Positions 1-4,626 of a stretch of DNA of 6,552 nucleotides are shown piece after piece. The notes beneath the pieces are model-generated. The model did no database searches and had not been told where the DNA came from. It was given only the letters and a program-made list of their open reading frames with translations. How positions within the stretch are numbered: the stretch's first letter is position 1; each line of letters opens with the position of its first letter. Position numbers and translations under genes: made by a program. This DNA is from Azoarcus sp. (GTDB taxonomy: Bacteria > Pseudomonadota > Gammaproteobacteria > Burkholderiales > Rhodocyclaceae): the NCBI GenBank assembly GCA_031282905.1, contig JAITCV010000103.1:1-6552 (forward strand), written 5' to 3'.

Positions 1-143
1 GCGTTCTCGAACCTTTTGATGATTTCGCCCATGACTTCTTCGTGGGAATATCCCTTGGCGATGGCAAGCTCACAGCAGGCGTCGAAATAGGCGTCCAGTA
101 CGATGGATTTCAACTTGAAATAGCTACGGCGCGGATTCTTCAT
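1..143 (-). CDS. Small protein of unknown function, 5' part only (tandem paralogue of the next gene)
   Basis: Read leftwards from an ATG at 143-141, the frame is open to the window edge and gives 47 complete residues; the rest lies outside. A good ribosome binding site (GAGGAG, 8 bases before the ATG) supports the start and overlaps the stop of the preceding gene, so the two are almost certainly co-translated (12 bases apart). The visible part starts basic (MKNPRRSYFK) and continues as a probable helix with YFDACCELA at about residues 19-27 and GYSHEEVMGE at 31-40. Residues 11-47 align without gaps to residues 12-48 of the upstream neighbour, with about 14 of 37 identical, including LK, VL, YFD, C, A, G, H, V and G. 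I do not recognise the family and assign no function. Confidence 0.7.
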   Translation of the reverse strand, partial: MKNPRRSYFKLKSIVLDAYFDACCELAIAKGYSHEEVMGEIIKRFEN

Positions 144-155
144 GTTCGCAACTCC

Positions 156-509
156 TCACGCGATCAACTTCAATGACTTGAGATCATGCCGCAGTAGCTT
201 CGCCTCTTCCTCCGTGATGTCGGACAGAAGCGCCTCCCAACCACCATAGGTGTCAATCCGCGACTGGATTATAGAACGGGCATTTTTTCCCGTGTCCGGA
301 TACCAATTAGCCTCCAAACCCAAACAAACTACATCCGTCATGATCTGCTCGACAGGATTTGAGGCGCAATCAAAGTGGTATCCGACAGCACCAAGCACTG
401 CGCCATGATGCCAGCCAGACAACACAGCATGGGTTCGGCAAAAATCGAAATATATCTCCAGCACCCATTTCTTGAGTGTCATATACGTTTCACGTTCCGT
501 GTCTTGCAT
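156..509 (-). CDS. Small protein of unknown function, 117 aa (first of a tandem related pair)
   Basis: This frame runs from an ATG at 509-507 to a TGA at 158-156. The start is well supported: AAGGAG lies 8 bases upstream. A second in-frame ATG at residue 10 lacks a comparable site. The product is soluble-looking, with no signal peptide or membrane segment. Residues 12-45 (LKKWVLEIYFDFC and onwards) match the start of the downstream partial gene. The middle carries a Cys/Trp-containing stretch (VCLGLEANWYPD at 61-72), and the C-terminus is charged and helical (ITEEEAKLLRHDLKSLK, 98-114). The following gene begins 12 bases later with its ribosome site over this stop, so the two form an operon. 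Codons are less GC-biased than in the neighbouring metabolic genes, which fits accessory DNA. I do not recognise the family. The pairing could reflect a duplicated subunit, but that is only inference. Confidence 0.75.
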   Translation of the reverse strand: MQDTERETYMTLKKWVLEIYFDFCRTHAVLSGWHHGAVLGAVGYHFDCASNPVEQIMTDVVCLGLEANWYPDTGKNARSIIQSRIDTYGGWEALLSDITEEEAKLLRHDLKSLKLIA

Positions 510-566
510 GGTCAGTACTCCTTGTCTTCAAGAGGCTGTGCGCTCGTCGCCGCGCGAAGCGTTCAG

Positions 567-580
567 GTCGAGATCTCGAC
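567..580. promoter_or_regulatory. Perfect 14-base palindrome, possible operator for the small-gene pair
   Basis: The sequence GTCGAGATCTCGAC equals its own reverse complement. It lies about 57 bases upstream of the ATG at 509, on the promoter side of the tandem small genes. A TTGAAA at 584-589 on the minus strand sits immediately upstream and could be a -35 element, which would place the palindrome in the spacer. I found no good -10 at the right distance. A dimeric regulator site is inferred; a chance palindrome is possible. Confidence 0.3.
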
Positions 581-641
581 AGGCTTTCAATTTGCTTCGC
601 CGTTTGGATTACCACGTCGGCCAGTAGGGAGAAACCGTTGT

Positions 642-819
642 TTACTCCTTGCCATGCACCATGACACCGGCGTTGACGCCGATGCCCGGGCAGGGCCGTT
701 TTCGGCTTCGAGGGGATTTTGGCGGCGGGGAAGACGTAGGGCGCGATCGCCGCGCCCACGCGCGCCAGACCGGATCGGGCGCGCTGGAGGAGGGAAGCCA
801 CCACCAGCGCAGGTGCCAT
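642..819 (-). pseudogene. Possible short gene broken by a one-base frameshift
   Basis: From an ATG at 819-817 the minus strand shows a strong G/C third-position pattern for about 44 codons (starting MAPALVVASLLQRARSGLAR). The pattern fades at a run of three G on that strand (plus-strand CCC at 685-687) and resumes one base out of frame as GIGVNAGVMVHGKE, ending at TAA 644-642. Dropping one base of the run would give a single 58-residue protein with a hydrophobic start. No clear ribosome site precedes the ATG. The frame is the same as that of the response regulator, directly beyond its TAG stop. This could be a decayed gene, an assembly error in a homopolymer, or chance in GC-rich DNA. I recognise no family. 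Confidence 0.2.
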
Positions 820-870
820 GGATTGCTTTTCTGGAAAAGGCAGGAAAGGCAGGAGATGCCCAGTTCGCCT

Positions 871-2082
871 CTACCCCACGTTCAACCGCTCCGCCGCGCC
901 CCGGAGCTTGTCTCCAGCAGAAGTCTGCCGGACATAATCCTTCAGCTTGGCAAGCGACAAACCACACTTCAGCCGCTCTTCGAGCAACTCCAGCAAGGGC
1001 AGCAACGCGCGGGCAATGTCGGGTATGCGCTCCATGGCCTCGTTGGCTGTGCCTATCTTGAGCTGCAGGAGCACGTGGTCGATGCTGACCGTCTGTTTGA
1101 GATAGAGCTCGATCACCGCATAGTCGACTTCGCCCTGGTCGCCGACGATACGGTTGCCGCCTGCATCGACCCCCTGTTGGACGCGCTGCGCCGCGATTTC
1201 GATCAATTCCTCGACGCCTTGCACATTGTCGTTCAACGAACTCGACACGCCGATGGTCATGGTGATGCGGATGCGTTCGTCACGATAAGTCATCACCAGC
1301 TTTTCCATCGCCCTTTGCAGGCGCATGGCAAAAGCACAGCAACCCAGCAGTTCGGTGCTGGGTGACAGCACCGCGAAACGCGCGCCCGAAATCTGGGTGA
1401 CGGTATCCTCCCGTCGTACCTTGGTGGCAAGAATCTTGGAGAGCTTGCGGGTGATCAACTCGGCGACGTGATGACCATGCCATTCGACGAGCTGGTCGTA
1501 ATGGTCGATATCGACCACCATCACCGAAATATCGCCCATATGCCGCCGCGCAAGCGAAAGCTGCTGTTCGGCATTGAGATTGAGATAGGACGGCGTTGCC
1601 AGTCCGGACACCGGATCGACCGGCGTCTGGGCCGCCAGCGCATTCCGGCTGACCGCCAGCTCATGCCTGGCTTCGACCAGATGCATCAGCGATTCAAGCC
1701 GGGCAGTCAATTCGGCACAGCCCGCTCCCTTGGAAGCAAAGTCGTTCGCGCCGAGTTTCAGCGCCCGCTCACGGGCAACGTCATCCTCGTCGCCAGAGAT
1801 GATGATCACGGGCAATTCGCTGATACGCGGCACCTTGGAACTGCGGATGCGTTCAAGCAAGCCAAAACCATCGAGCCGGGGCATGCCAAGGTCGGTGAGC
1901 ACGCACTGTAGCGACGGATCGACCAGCAACGCCTCCCAACCCGCCTCGCCGTCTGCTTCCTCGCGGATTTGAAAACGGTTGCGAAGCTGCTTGGTCAGCG
2001 ATGCGCGCACCATGCGCGAATCATCGACGATCAGGATTTTCGGCTGCGTCGTCATGTTGGCAACGGTCTGTTGATCGCCCAT
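871..2082 (-). CDS. Response regulator: REC receiver plus degenerate GGDEF domain, 403 aa
   Basis: A cytoplasmic signalling protein. The receiver (about residues 15-133) has the acidic pair D20/D21, phosphoacceptor D64 (in VLTDLGMPRLDG), S96 in VIIISG and K118 in FASKG, so phosphorylation looks possible. A GGDEF-type domain follows (about 150-315): DPVSGLATPSYL replaces the usual DxLTGLxNRR, DIDHY at 191-195 keeps the metal-binding region, and the signature reads SGARF (232-236) instead of GGDEF. An RxxD motif (R223-D226) lies five residues before it, at the inhibitory-site position. Diguanylate cyclase activity is therefore unlikely; a c-di-GMP or GTP sensing role is possible. A C-terminal extension (about 316-403) is helical and unassigned. 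I chose the ATG at 2082, 7 bases after the acuI stop, which suggests translational coupling. An ATG at 2055 is the alternative, and a longer TTG start at 2148 would overlap acuI. The gene probably shares acuI's promoter. Confidence 0.88.
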   Translation of the reverse strand: MGDQQTVANMTTQPKILIVDDSRMVRASLTKQLRNRFQIREEADGEAGWEALLVDPSLQCVLTDLGMPRLDGFGLLERIRSSKVPRISELPVIIISGDEDDVARERALKLGANDFASKGAGCAELTARLESLMHLVEARHELAVSRNALAAQTPVDPVSGLATPSYLNLNAEQQLSLARRHMGDISVMVVDIDHYDQLVEWHGHHVAELITRKLSKILATKVRREDTVTQISGARFAVLSPSTELLGCCAFAMRLQRAMEKLVMTYRDERIRITMTIGVSSSLNDNVQGVEELIEIAAQRVQQGVDAGGNRIVGDQGEVDYAVIELYLKQTVSIDHVLLQLKIGTANEAMERIPDIARALLPLLELLEERLKCGLSLAKLKDYVRQTSAGDKLRGAAERLNVG

Positions 2083-2089
2083 GTTCCAT

Positions 2090-3085
2090 TCATCCCAGGA
2101 TGCGAACCACGGTCCGCCCCTTCGCCTTGCCTTCGATGAAGGCGGCAAAGGCGCCCGGCAATTCGTCGAAACCGATCACCCGCACGAATTCATCCAGATG
2201 ACGAGGCCGCAGATCGGCGGCCAGGCGTTGCCATACCCGCTGGCGCAAGGCCGGACTTGCATAACCAGAGTCGATCCCGAGCAGGCTGACCCCGCGCAGG
2301 ATGAACGGGAACACCGTGGTCGCAAGCTTGAAATCCGCGGCATTGCCGATGCTCGCCACCGTGCCTGCCTGCTGCATCGTCGCCAATACCCAGGCCAGGA
2401 TGGCGCCGCCGACGTTGTCTACCGCGCCTGCCCAACGCGCCGCCTCCAATGGACGCGCCTGGTCGAATTCGATGTCACCGCGCAGCAGGATGTCCGCCGC
2501 GCCGATATGACGGAGAAAATCCGTTTCATCCGCCTTGCCGGTGAGCGCGGTCACGGCATAACCAAGCTGGGCCAGCATGTCGATCGCCAGTCCCCCGACC
2601 CCGCCGCTGGCGCCCGTGACGATCACCGGGCCGTTGGCGGGCGCCAGCCCGTTGTCCTCCATACGCACGATGCCCAGCGCGGCGGTCAGCCCCGCCGTGC
2701 CCAGCGCCATCGCCCGCAACAAATCGAGCCCCGCCGGCAGCGGCACCACCCAGTCAGCCGGAACACGAGCATATTCGGCATATCCGCCGTGGTGGGCAAC
2801 GCCAATGTCGAAACTGGTCGCGATCACCGCGTCGCCCGTCTTGAAACGCGGGTCGCCGCTCTCCACCACTTCGCCGGAAAGGTCGATTCCCCCCACGCAA
2901 GGAAAACGGCGAATGATTTTGCCTGCTCCGGTCGCGGCGAGTGCATCCTTGTAGTTGATGCTGGAGAAATGCACGCGGATCAACACCTCACCCGCGTCGA
3001 GCTGCGCGGGAGATATGCTGGTCAGCGCGCCGCTCACTTTGCGCGCATCATTCCGCTCGATGACAAAAGCCTTGAAGGAATCCAC
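2090..3085 (-). CDS. acuI: AcuI/YhdH-type NADPH-dependent acrylyl-CoA reductase (MDR superfamily), 331 aa
   Basis: A cytoplasmic zinc-independent medium-chain reductase. Members of the AcuI/YhdH family reduce acryloyl-CoA to propionyl-CoA with NADPH, in 3-hydroxypropionate, acrylate or DMSP metabolism and in detoxification of the reactive acrylyl thioester. The GroES-like N-terminal part includes SSINYKDALAATGAGKIIR (41-59), FPCVGGIDLSGEV (61-73) and HHGGYAEYARVP (98-109). The Rossmann part has VTGASGGVGGLAIDMLAQLG (156-175), followed by LTGKADETDFLRHIGA (181-196), DNVGG (223-227) and the end motif GKAKGRTVVRI (319-329). Length fits the family (about 325-330 aa). The start is GTG at 3085-3083, set by AAAGGAG seven bases upstream. 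A perfect TATAAT lies about 67 bases before it. The response regulator follows after 7 bases, suggesting an operon. The family call is firm; the exact substrate is inferred from homology memory alone. Confidence 0.9.
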   Translation of the reverse strand: MDSFKAFVIERNDARKVSGALTSISPAQLDAGEVLIRVHFSSINYKDALAATGAGKIIRRFPCVGGIDLSGEVVESGDPRFKTGDAVIATSFDIGVAHHGGYAEYARVPADWVVPLPAGLDLLRAMALGTAGLTAALGIVRMEDNGLAPANGPVIVTGASGGVGGLAIDMLAQLGYAVTALTGKADETDFLRHIGAADILLRGDIEFDQARPLEAARWAGAVDNVGGAILAWVLATMQQAGTVASIGNAADFKLATTVFPFILRGVSLLGIDSGYASPALRQRVWQRLAADLRPRHLDEFVRVIGFDELPGAFAAFIEGKAKGRTVVRILG

Positions 3086-3151
3086 TGCTATACTCCTTTC
3101 GTGAGATGGATGTTTTTTACGGAAAAACCGCGAATAGAATCATGGGTTCGG

Positions 3152-3184
3152 ATTATAGCCTTCTTCCACCTTGCCTCTGTTCAA
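3152..3184 (-). promoter_or_regulatory. Likely promoter of acuI and the response regulator
   Basis: Read on the minus strand, a perfect -10 box TATAAT occupies 3157-3152. It would start transcription near 3145 and leave a leader of about 60 bases before the GTG at 3085. No good -35 occurs at the usual 16-18 base spacing. TTGAAC at 3184-3179 is the nearest resemblance but is 21 bases away, so activator dependence is possible. The leader contains GTTTTT and AAAAAC arms four bases apart, a weak AT-only hairpin. Confidence 0.5.
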
Positions 3185-3188
3185 CGGC

Positions 3189-3217
3189 TTCAATTCGTAC
3201 CATCGGCAACCGATAAT
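3189..3217 (+). promoter_or_regulatory. Possible promoter of the HDOD gene with an overlapping inverted repeat
   Basis: TTCAAT (3189-3194) and GATAAT (3212-3217) are 17 bases apart. The -10 matches five of six consensus bases and the -35 only three. Transcription would begin near 3224, about 26 bases before the ATG. The inverted repeat ATCGG-CAA-CCGAT (3202-3214) overlaps the -10, an arrangement typical of a repressor site. A second one, ATGGAA-T-TTCCAT (3236-3248), covers the weak ribosome site just before the start. Promoter and operators are inferred from sequence only. Confidence 0.4.
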
Positions 3218-3249
3218 CGACGCCATGCCTCTTTTATGGAATTTCCATC

Positions 3250-4131
3250 ATGCCCGTGCTCACGCAAGCCCTGCCCTCGGTCGATGCCTATGTCGACTTT
3301 TTCTCGCGCCAGACCTTGCCGGTATTGCGCCGCACGGCCAACGAATTCACCCGCATGGCCCAGAATCCGGAATATGTCGGTCACAAGGAGATCGCCTCCA
3401 CCGTCCTCTCCGACCCGCTGATGACCATGCGCCTGCTCTCCCATATCGAAACCCACCGCGCCAACTCGCAGAACCATGACATAGTCACTGTACACGGCGC
3501 GTTGGTGATGATGGGGATCGAACCTTTTTTCACCGCTTTCCACGACCTGCCCACGGTCGAAGCCGCGCTCGCCGCCAAACCGCAAGCCTTGCTGGGGCTG
3601 CTCAAGGTGGTGGGCCACGCGCGGCAAGCCTCGCATTATGCCCACGACTGGGCGGTGGTACGCCACGACCTCGATGTCGATGAAATCACCGTGGCCGCGC
3701 TCCTGCACCAAGCCACCGACATGGTTTTCTGGATTTACGCCCCCGAGCTCACCCAGCGCGTCTACAACATGCAGCGCGCCGACCGCAAACTGCGCAGCAC
3801 GGTCGCGCAGCGGGTCGTGTTCGGTACCACCGCCCATGACATGCAACTTGCCCTGATCCGTGCCTGGCGCCTGCCCGAACTGCTCGTGCACCTGCTCGAC
3901 GAATCACAGGCCGCGAACCCCAGGGTACGCACGATCACCCTTGCCGCCGATTTCGCCCGTCATGTCGCGCAAGGCTGGCACAACGCCGCCCTGCCCGATG
4001 ACGTCGCCAACCTGGACGCGCTGCTGCGCATCCCGCCCGAAGCGCTGCTGCGCCGCATCGGCGCGCCGAAAGAAGCCTGGCCTCGGTTGCTCCCCGCCGC
4101 TCAGGCTGCCTTGTCCGCGTCCTTGTCCTGA
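3250..4131 (+). CDS. HDOD-domain signalling protein, 293 aa
   Basis: A cytoplasmic single-domain HDOD protein (the HD-related output domain), predicted all-helical with no signal peptide or membrane span. Typical HDOD features are the N-terminal helix with an LPVLRRTANEFTRMAQNP-like run (23-40), LSDPLMTMRLLSHIET (53-68), the VHGALVMMGI helix (81-90) corresponding to the conserved 'ai..lG...l' segment, and the core HDLDVDEITVAALLHQATDM (139-158). The catalytic metal ligands of true HD phosphohydrolases are not recognisable, as is normal for HDOD. Members act as regulators in motility, biofilm and c-di-GMP networks, usually by protein contact; the specific role here is unknown. The gene diverges from acuI and the REC-GGDEF gene, which hints at a shared signalling context. 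The ATG at 3250 has only GGA (3238-3240) as ribosome site, and translation may be dampened by an overlapping small inverted repeat. The downstream DNA abruptly becomes AT-rich. Confidence 0.82.
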   Translation: MPVLTQALPSVDAYVDFFSRQTLPVLRRTANEFTRMAQNPEYVGHKEIASTVLSDPLMTMRLLSHIETHRANSQNHDIVTVHGALVMMGIEPFFTAFHDLPTVEAALAAKPQALLGLLKVVGHARQASHYAHDWAVVRHDLDVDEITVAALLHQATDMVFWIYAPELTQRVYNMQRADRKLRSTVAQRVVFGTTAHDMQLALIRAWRLPELLVHLLDESQAANPRVRTITLAADFARHVAQGWHNAALPDDVANLDALLRIPPEALLRRIGAPKEAWPRLLPAAQAALSASLS

Positions 4132-4152
4132 TGCGGCCTTCTTGAAATAAGA

Positions 4153-4398
4153 ATGCACAAGCAGTCAAGAAATATTCATGATGGCGCATTTGCCATATTT
4201 TGCACATATTTGCTTGATATGGTTTCCATTCTTGAGGGTCTATTCAATGGATTTTTCAATAAAAATCCAGTTGAATTTTCTTTGTCACAAATAGAAAATT
4301 CTGTTGTATCAATACTTTCTGAGAAATATTTCAACCAACTATGGAATGGTCAACTCAATAAAAAAAGAAATCCCCCGGCTCTGCCGAGGAGAAAGTAA
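4153..4398 (+). CDS. Doubtful small reading frame, 81 aa
   Basis: An ATG-to-TAA frame starts 21 bases after the HDOD stop. Its product would be MHKQSRNIHDGAFAIFCTYL and onwards, moderately hydrophobic at 12-35, and its tail (NKKRNPPALPRRK) is simply the translation of the terminator-like hairpin. There is no good ribosome site (only AAGA next to the ATG). The frame runs through two hairpins at 4242-4301, which is unusual for a gene. Codons are AT-rich, unlike all the neighbours. It may be a transferred gene, or chance in an AT-rich region with few stops. I recognise no family. Confidence 0.22.
   Translation: MHKQSRNIHDGAFAIFCTYLLDMVSILEGLFNGFFNKNPVEFSLSQIENSVVSILSEKYFNQLWNGQLNKKRNPPALPRRK
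4242..4276. repeat. Large AT-rich inverted repeat (15-base arms, 4-base loop)
   Basis: The left arm ATTCAATGGATTTTT (4242-4256) pairs with AAAAATCCA (4261-4269) and TTGAAT (4271-4276) around the loop CAAT, with only G4270 unpaired. All 15 left-arm bases are matched, far beyond what a random 35-base stretch would give. TTTTC follows on the plus strand, so it could act as a weak terminator for the HDOD transcript; it could also be the end or centre of an element. It partly overlaps the next hairpin, so the two would be mutually exclusive in RNA. Confidence 0.7.
4273..4301. repeat. Second inverted repeat, overlapping the first
   Basis: GAATTTTC (4273-4280) pairs with GAAAATTC (4294-4301), perfect over 8 bases. 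Inside, TTTG (4281-4284) pairs with CAAA (4288-4291) around TCA, leaving TA unpaired. The inner 11 bases (4281-4291) are a palindrome around one central C (TTTGT-C-ACAAA), a shape common in protein binding sites. The left arm shares 4 bases with the end of the preceding hairpin. Confidence 0.55.
4360..4389 (-). terminator. Terminator-like hairpin facing left
   Basis: CCCCGGC (4373-4379) and GCCGAGG (4383-4389) pair over 6 of 7 positions with a 3-base TCT loop. On the minus strand the hairpin is followed, after a short ATTTC-type stretch, by seven T (4366-4360), as in an intrinsic terminator. No leftward gene lies between here and the right edge, so what transcript it would end is unclear; an antisense transcript or a relic of an element are options. 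On the plus strand only AGAAAG follows, so it is not a terminator in that direction. Confidence 0.45.
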
Positions 4399-4417
4399 GT
4401 GTTTGACATTTATGGAC

Positions 4418-4478
4418 GCCCATCAGTGAAACGATCGGAGTGAGCGGCCAAGCACGCCACTACTGCGAATCGGTGGGC
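4418..4478. other. GC-rich segment able to fold into a closed two-stem structure
   Basis: GCCCATC (4418-4424) pairs with GGTGGGC (4472-4478) over 7 positions, one of them G-T. Inside it, AGTG-A-GCG (4439-4446) pairs with CGC-CACT (4455-4461) around an 8-base loop, with one bulged A. This island of higher G+C lies in AT-rich DNA, directly after the terminator-like hairpin and a TTGACA (4403-4408). It may be a structured RNA, a leader element or a conserved end of a mobile element. I cannot match it to a known RNA family. The strand is undecided. Confidence 0.3.
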
Positions 4479-4485
4479 AAGTTTA

Positions 4486-4626
4486 ATGTTAAAAGCATAT
4501 GAATTGCATGAATATACATATCAACAATTCTTGGTTAAGCATCGCTATTTTTCTTGTTTCCATTTGCCGGCAAGCATTAATATACTTATAGGTTATATCA
4601 ACAACATGAGTGGTCGGTTTCCATGA
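4486..4626 (+). CDS. Doubtful 46-aa frame overlapping the start of the binding-protein gene
   Basis: An ATG at 4486 preceded by GGTGGG (8-base spacing) opens a frame that ends in TGA at 4624-4626. It overlaps the ATG of the binding-protein gene (4623) as ATGA, the geometry seen in translationally coupled pairs. The product starts MLKAYELHEYTYQQFLVKHR, rich in Tyr and His, with no recognisable domain. Against it: the frame runs through the direct repeats and the likely promoter region, and it is very short. A leader peptide or chance are both possible. Confidence 0.15.
   Translation: MLKAYELHEYTYQQFLVKHRYFSCFHLPASINILIGYINNMSGRFP
4506..4604. repeat. Imperfect direct repeat upstream of the binding-protein gene
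   Basis: GCATGAATATACATAT (4506-4521) recurs as GCATTAATATACTTAT (4574-4589), 14 of 16 bases identical and 68 bases apart. Each copy leads into the exact 10-mer ATATCAACAA (4518-4527 and 4595-4604), the second copy having 9 extra bases between the two parts. The second copy ends 18 bases before the ATG at 4623. Paired binding sites for a regulator, or duplication during insertion, could explain it. Confidence 0.5.
4564..4592 (+). promoter_or_regulatory. Possible promoter of the binding-protein/GMC operon
   Basis: TTGCCG (4564-4569) and TATAGG (4587-4592) are 17 bases apart, a fair but weak match to a housekeeping promoter. Other AT-rich -10 candidates (TATACT at 4581-4586) are present at worse spacing. 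The -35 lies in the perfect 10-base palindrome TTGCCGGCAA (4564-4573), and the -10 lies in the second copy of the direct repeat, so regulation by bound protein is plausible. The ribosome site before the ATG at 4623 is poor (GGTCGG). Confidence 0.3.

Larger units (their letters stand above)
510..870. other. Intergenic gap between the small-gene pair and the response regulator
   Basis: This 361-base stretch has no intact gene I can support. The long frames on both strands lack a ribosome site and give arginine/proline-rich translations typical of GC-rich shadows. It must hold the leader of the small-gene pair unless those are read from far upstream. It contains a perfect 14-base palindrome (567-580) and a stretch (642-819, minus) that reads like a short gene broken by one extra base. 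I see no hairpin followed by a T-run after the regulator stop at 871, so read-through of transcription into the pair is possible. Confidence 0.5.
4132..4622. other. AT-rich, inverted-repeat-dense intergenic island
   Basis: This 491-base stretch is strikingly richer in A and T than its flanks; the part from about 4171 to 4370 looks to be near one third G+C by eye. It holds no convincing gene. It contains TTCTTGA (4139-4145) with TCAAGAA (4165-4171), ATGGC with GCCAT around a 6-base loop (4181-4196), two large neighbouring hairpins (4242-4276 and 4273-4301), the palindrome GAAATATTTC (4323-4332), a GC-rich terminator-like hairpin (4373-4389), a foldable GC-rich segment (4418-4478) and an imperfect direct repeat (4506-4604). 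The composition suggests acquired DNA or the remnant of an element, with the promoter of the next operon at its right end. Confidence 0.6.

Noticed and set aside
767..870. Read-through of the regulator TAG into the downstream open frame
   Set aside because: The frame does continue after TAG, but no stop-codon read-through context is recognisable and the continuation is interrupted by a frameshift pattern.
375..1061. Long rightward open frame over the small-gene pair and gap
   Set aside because: No ribosome site; the translation is Arg/Pro/Ala-rich without domains and lies opposite the supported 117-aa gene and the regulator end.
2083..2148. Longer TTG-started version of the response regulator
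   Set aside because: The extra 22 residues overlap the end of acuI, have no similarity to a receiver domain, and the TTG has no ribosome site; ATG at 2082 is preferred.
2081..3421. 446-residue rightward open frame
   Set aside because: It is antisense to acuI across its whole length; the protein is His/Arg/Gln-rich as expected of the complement of a GC-rich gene, and the acuI frame has clear motifs.
4181..4213. Short direct repeats CATATTTTGC and CATATTTGC
   Set aside because: Too short and AT-rich to distinguish from chance, and not regularly spaced; no CRISPR-like array is present anywhere in the window.
4411..4482. Group II intron or other catalytic RNA end
   Set aside because: Domain V-like hairpin, conserved intron boundary and reverse transcriptase are all absent, so only a generic foldable segment is reported.
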